From positions 1 through 64,000 of the forward strand of contig NZ_AAWS01000011.1 of the NCBI RefSeq assembly GCF_000169175.1: a DNA stretch of 64,000 bases. The letters run 5' to 3'. Shown in pieces: positions 1 to 8,429 of the stretch. The DNA comes from Microscilla marina ATCC 23134. Its GTDB lineage: Bacteria; Bacteroidota; Bacteroidia; Cytophagales; Microscillaceae. Under the pieces are notes generated by a model that had not been told where the DNA came from, did not search any database, and worked only from the letters and a program-made list of their open reading frames with translations. Both the position numbers and the translations under genes were made by a program. Within the stretch, counting starts at the first letter, position 1. Every line of letters starts with the position of its first letter.

Positions 1-1
1 A

Positions 2-481
2 TTGACATTGAGAGGCATACGAAGAAAAAAAGTGAATTATTATATCAAGGTACCCAAGGGGGTGGCGTTGGCAGTAAAACTAAGAAGTGTACACGCAGGA
101 CGCCTGGAGGTGAAAGATTTTGACGGAGAAATAGAAGTAAATGTGACGTACGCAAAGGTGTTGCTCCACAATGTATCGGGACCCGTATTGGTGAATGCTA
201 CCTACAAAGGAGCAAAAGTGGTATTTAGCAAGGTAAACCAAAGCAAACCTTCTTCTATAGTGTCGCCTTATGGCGATGTAGATGTAACTCTGCCCGGTAA
301 TACCAAAGCCAACATAGTGGCAGAGTCGTCTTATGGCGACATATTTACCAACCTGGACATTAAGCTGGGCAGTGGTAAAGGGTTGCAACGAAAAGCCAAA
401 GTAAAAGGTACACTCAATGGTGGCGGAGTAGACATAGAAGTTCGTTCACCTTACAAAAATGTGTATATCCGCAAGAAATAA
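2..481 (+). CDS. DUF4097-like secreted protein, 5'-truncated
   Basis: This is the C-terminal ~159 residues of a protein whose start lies before the window; the frame is open from the first base and the first codon shown is not a convincing start. It consists of short beta-strand repeats, including two YGD(V/I) turns (SPYGDVDVTLPG and SSYGDIFTNLD). It ends with a GGG-containing segment and a terminal VYIRKK. The same tail (GGG, then NIYLRKK or GNIYLRK) closes the next two genes, so the three are tandem paralogues. The pattern fits the DUF4097 family of repetitive, probably cell-surface or periplasmic beta-solenoid proteins of unknown function. Family assignment is by pattern only. Confidence 0.65.
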   Translation: MTLRGIRRKKVNYYIKVPKGVALAVKLRSVHAGRLEVKDFDGEIEVNVTYAKVLLHNVSGPVLVNATYKGAKVVFSKVNQSKPSSIVSPYGDVDVTLPGNTKANIVAESSYGDIFTNLDIKLGSGKGLQRKAKVKGTLNGGGVDIEVRSPYKNVYIRKK

Positions 482-510
482 TTCAGACTACCATATATAC
501 TATAACCATA

Positions 511-537
511 CAGGGGCAGACATAAACGCTGCCCTTG
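511..537. terminator. Hairpin between DUF4097-like genes
   Basis: Arms CAGGGGCAG and CTGCCCTTG pair with one G-U around a 9-nt loop. No U-tract follows, so it may attenuate or stabilise the transcript rather than stop it. Confidence 0.3.
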
Positions 538-578
538 TAATTTATTACACCATTAAAAAGATATAAAACCAAAATTCC

Positions 579-1361
579 ATGAAAAATTTATTGAATCTAC
601 AGCAGTGGGCATTTGCGCTTGCTTTGGTATCATTGACTGTTTTTGCTCAAGCCCAAACATTTAAAATTCCGGTAAAATCGGGTACGCTACAGATTGGCGA
701 AATGACGGGAAAACTCTTGTTGGAAGCCTACAATGGTTCAGAGATTTTGATAGAAGGTGGGCAAAGACATCGCCACTCTGACAATGAAAGAGCCAAAGGA
801 CTGAAGCCGATTACAGGAGGAAATGACAATACCCAAATAGGGCTCAATTATAAAACCGAAGGAGAGGTAACTACCATCAAGGCGGTGCGTAAGGTCAGCT
901 CTAGGCAGTATACCATCAAAGTACCCCAGGCAATGAAGCTCAGGGTAGATATTTCAAATAACTGGTTTAATAAGTTGATAGTCAAAGGGTTTGGTACTGA
1001 TGTAAACATTGATATACGCTATGGCAAAGTTTGGGTAGAGCAACTCAGCGGGAGTGTACAGATAGAGGCACGCTATGGGCTGGTAACGGCAGACTTTGCC
1101 AGTATGAGCAATAATGTGAGCATAGACGCCCGCTATGGAGGCATGGACATTAGCTTGCCGGCGAAAACAAAGGCCGACCTGAGAGCCAGTAGTCGCTATG
1201 GCGAAATATTTACCAACATGGACATTCAAACAGATAAGGCTCAAGAGAGTAGTTTGAAAAGCCTGACGGCTACCACCGAGGTGACTGCTAAACTCAATGG
1301 AGGGGGCAAAGCACTGGTATTAGAAGCCAGACATGCCAATATTTATCTACGCAAAAAATAA
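579..1361 (+). CDS. DUF4097-like secreted protein
   Basis: The 260-residue protein begins with a signal peptide (hydrophobic residues about 9-24, likely cut after AQAQ). The mature part is a run of beta-strand repeats with recurrent RYG turns (IRYGKV, ARYGLV, ARYGGM, SRYGEIF), as in DUF4097-type beta-solenoids. It ends with GGG and NIYLRKK, like both neighbours. The ATG follows a 97-bp gap after the upstream paralogue, and the next paralogue starts 55 bp after its stop, so the three may be one transcript. No catalytic motif is visible. A surface or periplasmic structural role is inference. Confidence 0.7.
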   Translation: MKNLLNLQQWAFALALVSLTVFAQAQTFKIPVKSGTLQIGEMTGKLLLEAYNGSEILIEGGQRHRHSDNERAKGLKPITGGNDNTQIGLNYKTEGEVTTIKAVRKVSSRQYTIKVPQAMKLRVDISNNWFNKLIVKGFGTDVNIDIRYGKVWVEQLSGSVQIEARYGLVTADFASMSNNVSIDARYGGMDISLPAKTKADLRASSRYGEIFTNMDIQTDKAQESSLKSLTATTEVTAKLNGGGKALVLEARHANIYLRKK

Positions 1362-1416
1362 ATTATATAAGGTATGTGCAGCGCCTGCACATACTCATCA
1401 CCAACTACATATTTCC

Positions 1417-2208
1417 ATGAAAACTAAAGTAAAGACCCTGGGTATCATATGTTTGACACTGTTGCTGAGCCTGCAGGCGTGGAGTCAAAAGACTCCAGTA
1501 ACTACCTCAAAAACGGCTAAAAAAATAGACAAAACCTTTGACTTTGATCAAAGCAAAGAGTTGTTTCTAAACTTGAAATATGCCAACAATATCAAGGTGA
1601 AAACCTGGAACCAAAATAAAGTACAAGTAACGGTATGGGTAGATATTAATGGGGGCAAACACAATGATAAATTTGAACTGAATACAGACAAAAGTTCAAG
1701 CGATTTTGAAATTCGTTCGCGGATTAAAGACTTATCGAAAATTACCAAGACCCTCATTGTTACTGGCGACGAGCATAATAATTATCAATCGTATGGTAAC
1801 TTGACAGTGTACAACGACGAAGATGGAAAACATCACGTCAATGGGCGTTTTTTATTGGCAAACATTCGCTATGAGGTAAATGTGCCTGCCAGTACTAAAC
1901 AGCTTAAAATAAAAACCATTAGTGGCAACATAGAAATGCAACACCCAAAAAACTGCCAGCTCAATCTAAAAAGTATCAGTGGTTTTATAGATGTAAGCAT
2001 TGCTTCGGGGCAAAAAGCCAACCTTGATATGCGCTCTTATTCGGGCGATGTTTTTTCAGACCTACCCATCAAAATAAAGCCCCCTATGGATAAGTCGTAT
2101 CGCAAAATAGGTGGACGAGCTCGTCTGAAGGGCAAACTGAATGGTGGAGGTACCGAACTCCGACTCAAATCGTTTCAAGGCAATATATATTTGCGTAAAG
2201 CAAAGTAG
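1417..2208 (+). CDS. DUF4097-like secreted protein
   Basis: The frame is open from 1333, but the ATG at 1417 is preferred. It opens directly into a signal peptide (MKTKVKTLGIICLTLLLSLQ, cut near AWSQ) and does not overlap the upstream gene. The mature ~240 residues contain repeated strand-turn units (KTISGNIEM, KSISGFIDV, RSYSGDVF), the clearest DUF4097-like repeats of the three paralogues. It ends with GGG, a short spacer and GNIYLRKAK. A middle insert (about residues 80-130) is absent from the 579-1361 paralogue. Function is unknown. Confidence 0.7.
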   Translation: MKTKVKTLGIICLTLLLSLQAWSQKTPVTTSKTAKKIDKTFDFDQSKELFLNLKYANNIKVKTWNQNKVQVTVWVDINGGKHNDKFELNTDKSSSDFEIRSRIKDLSKITKTLIVTGDEHNNYQSYGNLTVYNDEDGKHHVNGRFLLANIRYEVNVPASTKQLKIKTISGNIEMQHPKNCQLNLKSISGFIDVSIASGQKANLDMRSYSGDVFSDLPIKIKPPMDKSYRKIGGRARLKGKLNGGGTELRLKSFQGNIYLRKAK

Positions 2209-2286
2209 GGGCATAGTTTGGGCCCTGACAAGGTTCTAGGGACTCTAGGTGCCCCGCAAGCGGGATGTCGGCATAGCCTCCACTAG

Positions 2287-2341
2287 CAACTAACAAGTTG
2301 ATAAGTTATTTAATTTTAAGTGTTTATCAACTTGTTAGTTG
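2287..2341. other. Long perfect hairpin (18-bp stem)
   Basis: CAACTAACAAGTTGATAA and its exact inverse TTATCAACTTGTTAGTTG are separated by 19 nt. It lies 78 bp after the third DUF4097-like gene and may end that transcript, although no U-tract follows on either strand. A GC-rich mini-palindrome (CCCGCAAGCGGG) lies just upstream near 2255. Confidence 0.5.
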
Positions 2342-2380
2342 GGAACCTTGGCTAACCTGCCAACTCCAGGCTAAAAAACT

Positions 2381-2664
2381 AATAACTGATGTTACGCAGT
2401 AATTTCCAAGTCTGCTTATTTACTCAAGTTACGCAGTTTTCTGAAGGTCACCTGTTTCTATTGTTGAATGGCTTTATTGCGCAATGCGTAGCCAAACCAT
2501 TGAGCCATAAAGCCATATAACCATCAAAATAAGTAGGTCTGCGTAACTTCAGTTATTTATATTGTTTGATAGCTTTATTGTTTTATGGTTGCGCGATGCG
2601 TAGCCCAATCATTTAGCAATACAGCCATATAACCATTAAAATAAGTAGGTCTGCGTAACTTCAG
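2381..2664. repeat. Palindromic repeat cluster, MITE-like
   Basis: The left end AATAACTGATGTTACGCAG (2381-2399) is inverted with one mismatch at 2539-2557, giving a ~177-bp unit with 19-bp inverted ends. A second, partial unit follows directly (about 2562-2664). It repeats the unit's right half, including GCGATGCGTAGCC, CAGCCATATAACCAT and AAGTAGGTCTGCGTAACTTCAG-type sequence. The last bases of the second unit supply the TAG stop of the minus-strand gene at 2665. No protein is encoded. It could be a non-autonomous mobile element or a bidirectional terminator array. Confidence 0.55.
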
Positions 2665-3309
2665 CTAATAATATTCCACTTCTACCTCTTCTTCGGTAAT
2701 GTCGTATACCACCAGTCCCATTTGCCCATACAAGCGTAAATCGTTGAGGAGGATAGACTTAGGAATTGCCAATTCAGTAAAAAAATTGGTATGCTCGCGC
2801 CCTTTCCAGCTATGGTTTTTAAGCACTTCTTTATGTTGCACCAAATAGTCATAGAGATAATCGGCTTGTTTTTGGGTGTTAAACTGAGTTTCAAACGGAA
2901 ATACTGCCTCACATTGTCCCAATCCTAAGTCGTTGTACCATAGGTTGCTATACAAGTTAGGGTCTTTGTCGTGAATGGTAAGCGACGACACATACACAAA
3001 ATCTTTTTGAGGCTCAAGCACCAAATACCAAACATTGGGTGTGCCAATGACTGCCGGGCGCAAAATGGCATCTTCTCCCCGCATCAGGCGTTGGTATACA
3101 TCTCTAAACTGAAGTCCCATCATTTCTACGTGGCAACAGTTAAACTGGTGATAGCTTTGCTCATCGATATTAATGAGCAAGTAAGAACTTTTTAGGTTTA
3201 CCTGAGATTTTTCGATCCATCCCCTTTTAAAAAGCTCTATGTAGTCTATCAAAGAAACAACGTGGTCTTTGGCATACCAAACACCAATCTGAAATCTTGC
3301 TTGTGGCAT
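2665..3309 (-). CDS. Conserved-looking hypothetical protein
   Basis: A 214-residue soluble protein that I do not recognise. It has no signal peptide or membrane segment and is rich in aromatic and acidic residues. It ends in an acidic stretch (ITEEEVEVEYY). It starts at an ATG, its composition is coding-like, and it stands alone between the palindromic cluster and an unrelated esterase gene on the same strand 272 bp away. Its stop codon falls inside the repeat cluster at 2381-2664, so the C-terminus may have been altered by that element. Confidence 0.6.
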   Translation of the reverse strand: MPQARFQIGVWYAKDHVVSLIDYIELFKRGWIEKSQVNLKSSYLLINIDEQSYHQFNCCHVEMMGLQFRDVYQRLMRGEDAILRPAVIGTPNVWYLVLEPQKDFVYVSSLTIHDKDPNLYSNLWYNDLGLGQCEAVFPFETQFNTQKQADYLYDYLVQHKEVLKNHSWKGREHTNFFTELAIPKSILLNDLRLYGQMGLVVYDITEEEVEVEYY

Positions 3310-3581
3310 AAAATTCTACTTTCTGGTCTTAAACATCGTACAATAAAAATACAAGACTTATTGAGCAATAGTCCATAGTATTTAGTCGATAGTCCATAGC
3401 TGATTCGAATAAATGTTCACCTTGTTAAATGCTGTAAGCCAGTATTTTATATTAAGATTGCTTACTCATTTTATTTTTAAAAGCGTTTCGGTTTTACGCC
3501 TAAACACCCCATTAAATAGTTTTTAAATTCATCAATAACTGATCACCAGCAACCGATTTTGACTAAAATTACTGCTCAATA

Positions 3582-4922
3582 TTAATTCTTTTTTTTCAGA
3601 GTAAGCAAAGCGTAAAATATAAAATCAGGATCGCCCCGTTGTAACAGGGTCTCTATCATCGTTTGCAAGTTGGGCAACAATGTCCGCTTTTCGCTATATC
3701 CATCCTTTGTAAGGTAGATTGGTCGTTTAAAATCAACCATAGCAGGCCGAAGGTATATAGTGATGTCCTGCCGCCATTTTTTTACTTCTATTAGGTTTTT
3801 TATCCGGTCTATGGTCACCTCTACTTGTTCATTTTCGAGTGGTTTATTGTCGGCTTTGAGCCAATAAAATAGTGCACCATTTTGCGAACGACTGGAGGCA
3901 ACAGTGTTTCTGTGCCATACAAGGTGGTTGGGCAAAGGTTGGCGCGTATATTGGCTGAGCCACGCAATGGCGTTGGTAGTTGCCCTGCCCGGTTTTTTTC
4001 TTGAGGGGTTTTGCTGCCATTCATAAGGGTTGGCAATCACTACCGATTTTCTGTTTCTGGGGCAGTCGGCTACACTACTATGCCGTTTGCCCCAGTGTAC
4101 AAACACCTGATGTTTGAATTGTGATGGATACTTTTGTTGCAAACGCTTTAGCTTTTGGGCAAAACCCACTGTAGCCTTATTGCGTTGATAGGCATTGTCC
4201 AGTTCGCCTACCTGAAGCAAAAAGGGAACTTGCCCCAGATTCAAAGGAGATATATTGTTATGGTGACCAGCCGACATATTGGCGGCAGCCCAACGATCGG
4301 GCATGCGTGGCACCACCTGATATACTCCATCGCCCCCTGCCGAATACCCCAACAAATACACCCGATTAGGATCTACACCTCCAAACAATACCATATTTTC
4401 AATCAGGCGGTCATACAAAGGGTAAGACTCTGCTACAAAGTGTAGGTTCCAGGTATTGGTTACCCCACGCGGCGCTACATAAATACCATTTTGTACACAC
4501 CTTAAATAATAGCTTTGCATTGCCCGCCACTGACTGTCATTGAGGCGGGCGGGTGCACCACCCCCTCCGTGCAACGCAATATACAGTGGGTAGCCCTTGG
4601 CGGGTTTACGCCCTTTGGTAGTAGCAGTATAACGCATGGTTTTGTTACCAAAGCTAATGCTACGTTTGGTATATTCACGTTGACGTGCTGGGTTTTGGGT
4701 TTGTTCTTGTACATATTTTTGCCACAGTATGCTTTTTATTTTGTCGAGGTCAAGCCCCGATAGGTCATAGTTTTGAGACTTGACTAAAGCCTGGAGACTA
4801 GAGATTGACTGGTTTTTGATCAATTGAATGACTTCTTGGATATTTGACGGCTTTTGCATCTTTTGTGCCTGCAAATTGGTAAGTGTACTCAACCACAAGG
4901 CTGTAATTAGCAGTATTTTCAT
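3582..4922 (-). CDS. Secreted alpha/beta-hydrolase, PHB depolymerase/esterase-like
   Basis: The 446-residue protein has an N-terminal signal peptide (residues 1-20, ending LQAQ). The catalytic core runs from about residue 108. It has an oxyanion segment ALHGGGG (116-122), a nucleophile elbow GYSAGG with Ser194, a candidate acid in VGELDN (Asp242), and a His near 276-281 (VHWGKRHS). These are features of the LpqC/PHB-depolymerase esterase group, which cut polyesters or acyl esters outside the cytoplasm. The C-terminal ~150 residues are a separate unrecognised domain. The substrate cannot be told. It is a single gene by spacing. Confidence 0.75.
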   Translation of the reverse strand: MKILLITALWLSTLTNLQAQKMQKPSNIQEVIQLIKNQSISSLQALVKSQNYDLSGLDLDKIKSILWQKYVQEQTQNPARQREYTKRSISFGNKTMRYTATTKGRKPAKGYPLYIALHGGGGAPARLNDSQWRAMQSYYLRCVQNGIYVAPRGVTNTWNLHFVAESYPLYDRLIENMVLFGGVDPNRVYLLGYSAGGDGVYQVVPRMPDRWAAANMSAGHHNNISPLNLGQVPFLLQVGELDNAYQRNKATVGFAQKLKRLQQKYPSQFKHQVFVHWGKRHSSVADCPRNRKSVVIANPYEWQQNPSRKKPGRATTNAIAWLSQYTRQPLPNHLVWHRNTVASSRSQNGALFYWLKADNKPLENEQVEVTIDRIKNLIEVKKWRQDITIYLRPAMVDFKRPIYLTKDGYSEKRTLLPNLQTMIETLLQRGDPDFIFYALLTLKKKN

Positions 4923-5101
4923 AAGTGGGCAATAACGTATTTACAAATAGTTTGCAGAAGTGACAATATACGCCAAACTATTGGATGGCAGGCATTTATT
5001 GTGTTAAGTATTCTTAGATGACTGTAATAAACTTTTTGTTGGAGCTACCAATCAGGTGAAGCCTTTTTGCAACTAAAAAAAACTTAGACCTAAAAAATAC
5101 A

Positions 5102-5803
5102 ATGACTAAACTAATATCGAGTGTATTACTTTGCCTTGGCTTTGTGATTGGGCAGGCGCAAAACGCAGATAAAATTGTGAGTACCCACATTGAAAAACTA
5201 GGAGGCATTGACCAGCTCAGGGCAATGAGGGCGCGTGTTCAAAAAATGACAGTGCGATCGCAAGGGCAAAACATCCCAATGATAGAGTATCACAAGCGCC
5301 CCAACAGGTTGAAAATAGTGGTACAAATACAGGGAATGGACTTTGTAACCAGTGCTTATGATGGCAGGCAAGGCTGGAAAATGAACCCGTTAGGTATGCC
5401 AGAGAGGATGAGTGGCTACAACACCCGCAAAATGGGTGGCCGGGAGTTTGACAGGTTATGGGTAGATTACAAAAAAAGAGGGCATAAAATAGCCTTCAAA
5501 GGCAAACAAAGGGTCAAGGGACAAGACTGTTATAAATTATTAGTTACCAAAAAAGACGGGCAACAAGTGGCCTTTTGTATAGCTACCCAAAGCTATATGA
5601 TCTTAAAAGTAGAAAGTATCAGAGAAGAAACCGGAACTAAAGTAACTCGTTATTATACGGACTATAAAAAGGTAGGAGGGGTTATGTTTGCCCACAAAAT
5701 TACGGGTGTCACAGAAGGAACCAAGTTTGATATTACCATCAAATCAATAAAAATTAATGAGCCGATCAACGACAAATTGTTTGCCTATCCGGGAGACAAT
5801 TGA
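5102..5803 (+). CDS. LolA-like outer-membrane lipoprotein-sorting family protein
   Basis: The 233-residue protein has a signal peptide (1-19, ending GQAQ). The mature part begins ADKIVSTHIEKLGGIDQL and continues as amphipathic strands typical of the Bacteroidota LolA-like proteins. One strand is followed by the segment SAYDGRQGWKMNPLG, and near the C-terminus comes RYYTDYKKVGGVMFAHKI. Relatives bind lipid or lipoprotein acyl chains in a half-barrel in the periplasm. Whether this one sorts lipoproteins is unknown. The gene stands alone and faces the CpxP-like gene across a hairpin. Confidence 0.65.
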   Translation: MTKLISSVLLCLGFVIGQAQNADKIVSTHIEKLGGIDQLRAMRARVQKMTVRSQGQNIPMIEYHKRPNRLKIVVQIQGMDFVTSAYDGRQGWKMNPLGMPERMSGYNTRKMGGREFDRLWVDYKKRGHKIAFKGKQRVKGQDCYKLLVTKKDGQQVAFCIATQSYMILKVESIREETGTKVTRYYTDYKKVGGVMFAHKITGVTEGTKFDITIKSIKINEPINDKLFAYPGDN

Positions 5804-5810
5804 TAATGCC

Positions 5811-5839
5811 AACACCCACAAATACAGGTTTGTGGGTGT
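5811..5839. terminator. Hairpin between convergent genes
   Basis: ACACCCACAAA and its exact inverse TTTGTGGGTGT flank a 6-nt loop, placed between the stops of two converging genes. It is a plausible bidirectional terminator, although U-tracts are weak. Confidence 0.5.
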
Positions 5840-5849
5840 AAGCACTTGC

Positions 5850-6269
5850 TTATTCAGGTTTGTGGTGTTCTTTGCGATGGTGTCGGCGGGGTTTGCCTCT
5901 ACCTCGTCGTTCAAACCTCCGTTTCAAACGTTCCAGTCTTCTTCTCAAATACTCCATCTGATCATCTTCTAAATGAACCGAAACCTTTTTCTGAAAATCC
6001 TCCTCCATTTTTATCAAGTCATTAAAATGTTGTTTTCTTAATCCGTGCCGTTGCTTAAAGTGTGCTTCTATCATAGGCTCTATAATGACTTGTTGGTCTT
6101 CACTTACATTGAGGCGTTCTATCAAGTGATGTTTAAATCGGTCAGGCTCACGAAACCGCCTCGATATGTTTTTCACTTTTTTGCGCACAAAATACCCTGT
6201 ACCCAATGAGCCAAGCACAATGCCTATGAGCAAAGTAGCGATTAATATAACAGTTGTTTTTATTTTCAT
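5850..6269 (-). CDS. CpxP/Spy-like periplasmic sensor protein
   Basis: A 139-residue protein with one N-terminal membrane segment (about 6-28) followed by a charged helical domain. Segments such as HHLIERLNVSEDQQ and HFNDLIKMEEDFQKK match the helical layout of the CpxP/Spy/CnrX (heavy-metal resistance) group. The last 30 residues are extremely rich in Arg, Lys and His. It ends a minus-strand operon after the putative anti-sigma gene (3-bp gap) and the ECF sigma gene. In that context it may act with them in envelope-stress sensing. That role is inference. Confidence 0.6.
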   Translation of the reverse strand: MKIKTTVILIATLLIGIVLGSLGTGYFVRKKVKNISRRFREPDRFKHHLIERLNVSEDQQVIIEPMIEAHFKQRHGLRKQHFNDLIKMEEDFQKKVSVHLEDDQMEYLRRRLERLKRRFERRGRGKPRRHHRKEHHKPE

Positions 6270-6272
6270 AAC

Positions 6273-6686
6273 TTAGAAATTCTCCATTAAAAAATAGTCA
6301 GCATCTTCGGCAGCCACTTCCGAAATACCCAATAAGGTGTCGAGCGAAAAACTTCCCTCCATAAAATAAGTGTTGATAATGAGCAACACAATCACTGCCA
6401 TTCCTGACAAGGCCACCTTAGGAAACATTTTGGTGAGCCACTTGGCAAGGGCAGGTTCCTTGGGTTGTGTTTGTAGCGTGTCTATTTTATGCATGACCCT
6501 TCCGGCAAAAAATGGAGCAAATTCAGGCGATTGGGCAGCCGTCAACTTTCTCAGGTTTTGCAACGCTATCTTTTCCCGGCGTAAATCTTCTGATCTTTCC
6601 AGCCCTTGGTTCAAAGCGGTCTGCTCTTCGTCAGACAAATCGCGGTCAAACGATGCTACCAATAAATTATACAATGTTTGATCCAT
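6273..6686 (-). CDS. Putative anti-sigma factor (membrane protein)
   Basis: The 137-residue protein has a cytoplasmic N-terminal helical part with a DRDLSDEEQTALNQGLERS segment. A single membrane helix follows (about 90-108, LSGMAVIVLLIINTYF), then a short outside tail. It lies 6 bp after the ECF sigma gene and 3 bp before the CpxP-like gene. This topology and position are usual for anti-sigma factors that hold an ECF sigma factor at the membrane. No zinc-binding HxxxCxxC motif is visible, so the call rests on context and topology. Confidence 0.6.
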   Translation of the reverse strand: MDQTLYNLLVASFDRDLSDEEQTALNQGLERSEDLRREKIALQNLRKLTAAQSPEFAPFFAGRVMHKIDTLQTQPKEPALAKWLTKMFPKVALSGMAVIVLLIINTYFMEGSFSLDTLLGISEVAAEDADYFLMENF

Positions 6687-6692
6687 CTGGAG

Positions 6693-7268
6693 TTAGTTTA
6701 AATCTTTTAAAATTACTTTCAATTTTTCCTGGGCTCTTTTTAAGCGGGAAAGGACAGTGCCCAGTGGAATATTTAAAATTTCGGCGGTTTCTTTGGTAGA
6801 GTATCCGTCTATCATTCTTAGTACTACCACACTCCTAAAGGCAGGCTCCAGGGTTTGTACTGCCCGTTGTACTACCTCTTGGGTATCTTTATGGTGCTCT
6901 TTATTTTCGTCGGCAATTTCTCTTACATAGTCTTCCTGTTGTTTGTTAGACGAGAACAGAGAAAAAATACCCTTACGTTTACGTTTTTTCAGTTCGTTGA
7001 GCGATAAGTTAATAGCAATGCGGGTGAGATAAGTACCTACGTCAGCCTCTCCTCTGAATTTTGCCAGTGCTTTGTAGAACCTAATAAAAGTCTCCTGCCC
7101 CACGTCGTCAGCTTCGGGTGTATTGCCTAGCATACCTATTACAGTAGCGGCTACCTGAGCCTCATACTGTTTTATTAACGCCGTAAAAGCGGCCTGGTCG
7201 CCCGCTTGTGCCTGTTGCACCAATGCCCATGCTTCTTCACGCGAAACTCTCTGGTCGGTTTTATTCAT
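6693..7268 (-). CDS. ECF RNA polymerase sigma factor
   Basis: The product is a sigma-70 family extracytoplasmic-function factor that redirects RNA polymerase. Region 2 contains IKQYEAQVAATVIGMLGN and DDVGQETFIRFYKAL, and region 4 contains FRSVVVLRMIDGYSTKETAE followed by GTVLSRLKRAQEKL. A linker rich in Lys and Glu separates them. The start at 7268 is the first ATG; further upstream the frame has only a TTG. The gene heads an operon with a putative anti-sigma gene and a CpxP-like gene. A MITE-like element sits 49 bp upstream of the start (7320-7474) and may affect its promoter. Confidence 0.88.
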   Translation of the reverse strand: MNKTDQRVSREEAWALVQQAQAGDQAAFTALIKQYEAQVAATVIGMLGNTPEADDVGQETFIRFYKALAKFRGEADVGTYLTRIAINLSLNELKKRKRKGIFSLFSSNKQQEDYVREIADENKEHHKDTQEVVQRAVQTLEPAFRSVVVLRMIDGYSTKETAEILNIPLGTVLSRLKRAQEKLKVILKDLN

Positions 7269-7319
7269 TATGTATGTTGCATGTATTTGCAATGGTCAAA
7301 CTGCTTTGTTCAATACTTA

Positions 7320-7474
7320 GGAACATGTTCAAAATAAGTGTCGAGATTGAGGTCATAAACTCAAGGCTGACTGAGGCACTTTTTGCGGGCGTAGCAGCGC
7401 TACGGACAATAAAAGTAACGAAAGTCAGGAAAGAGGATATGTTCTAAACCGGACAGTTATTGCGATCACGTTCC
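7320..7474. mobile_element. MITE-like element, GGAAC family, copy 1
   Basis: A 155-bp non-coding element begins GGAACATG and ends CACGTTCC. It is flanked by TTA on both sides (7317-7319, 7475-7477). It is nearly identical to the element at 59750-59938 over the first 71 and last ~72 bp. The centre differs: here it is a short palindrome (GTAGC-AGC-GCTAC). The reading frame crossing it is shared with the other copy only because the DNA is repeated, so I do not call a gene. It lies upstream of the ECF sigma operon. Confidence 0.75.
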
Positions 7475-7533
7475 TTAATTTACAGTTTAGACAAACACAA
7501 GCAATACTTTATTCCCGAAAGGGGAGAAAAAAT

Positions 7534-7572
7534 AAAAAAAGCCTTGTCGAAGTGTTAGACAAGGCTTTTTTT
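7534..7572 (-). terminator. Rho-independent terminator of the OmpA-type gene
   Basis: The stem GCCTTGTC/GACAAGGC is framed by A7 and T7 around a 9-nt loop, 24 bp after the stop of the minus-strand OmpA-type gene. The sequence would work in both directions. Confidence 0.85.
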
Positions 7573-7596
7573 GTTACTATGACAGCTCTGCCCAAA

Positions 7597-8379
7597 CTAC
7601 TCTATCAAACGAACCTCAATTCTACGATTTTTGCTCCTTCCAACGGCGGTATCGTTGCTGGCTATAGGTGTCGTAGCCCCTTTGCCTATTACTTTTAGAC
7701 GGTGTGCCGCAATGCCCTGGCGGACAAAATAGGCCTGAACAAAACTGGCCCTTTTGAGTGACAACGCCTTGTTTTTTTGTGTATTTCCTACGCTGTCAGT
7801 ATGACCTTCTATCAAGAGGCGTGCTTTGGGGTATTTCTTTAGCAACTTTACAATGGCATTGAGCTGGGTATAAGTGCCAGAGTTGATTTGAGGGCTACCA
7901 GATGGAAACAATAAACCCTTGGTATACTTTGCCAGTGCTTGGCTGAGGCTGTTTTTCAGGACAGGAGGGGTACTATTTTCCGGGCAGCCTTTGTTGGCAT
8001 AACTTCCTTTCTTTTTTGGGCATTTGTCCTCAAAATTGGGAACCCCATCCGCGTCATCGTCCAAAATAACAATACTTACAGTATCTCTCTTTATTTCTTT
8101 GCCCTCCTTTTCGGTAATAGCAATGGTGTATATATGGGTAGCGGTTTTACTCACTATCTTTGTGGTTTTCAACAAGTCTACTGTATTGATGGTATCACGG
8201 GCAAAAGTATAAATACGGTTTTTTTTCGTTTCTACAATAGTATGTCGGTGCGACTCCGTCACCACTACCACAGTGTCTTTAGTAATTTTAGCAGCTCCTT
8301 TCAAAAACTTGGCTTTTTTGGTACAACTTGCCCAAAGCAATGAGCATATACAACAAGTGATTAACACAGATTTTTTCAT
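7597..8379 (-). CDS. OmpA-family lipoprotein
   Basis: The 260-residue protein has a lipoprotein signal peptide with lipobox WASC (Cys19). A middle region follows, then a calcium-binding thrombospondin type 3-like segment (DDDADGVPNFEDKCP), then a C-terminal OmpA/MotB peptidoglycan-binding domain. That domain shows LLIEGHTDSVG, LSLKRASFVQAYF and the closing SKNRRIEVRL. Such proteins tie the outer membrane to peptidoglycan. There is no N-terminal beta-barrel, so it resembles the Pal-like lipoprotein form. It has its own terminator and appears monocistronic. Confidence 0.85.
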   Translation of the reverse strand: MKKSVLITCCICSLLWASCTKKAKFLKGAAKITKDTVVVVTESHRHTIVETKKNRIYTFARDTINTVDLLKTTKIVSKTATHIYTIAITEKEGKEIKRDTVSIVILDDDADGVPNFEDKCPKKKGSYANKGCPENSTPPVLKNSLSQALAKYTKGLLFPSGSPQINSGTYTQLNAIVKLLKKYPKARLLIEGHTDSVGNTQKNKALSLKRASFVQAYFVRQGIAAHRLKVIGKGATTPIASNDTAVGRSKNRRIEVRLIE

Positions 8380-8429
8380 TGACTTATCAAGATTTATTGA
8401 GGATATATTACTTATCGTTTATTTTATAT

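Noticed and set aside
7208-7447. A 79-residue plus-strand reading frame, and its counterpart at 59632-59844
   Set aside because: They share sequence only within the repeated element and diverge at its palindromic centre. They antisense or abut real genes and look like repeat-derived frames.
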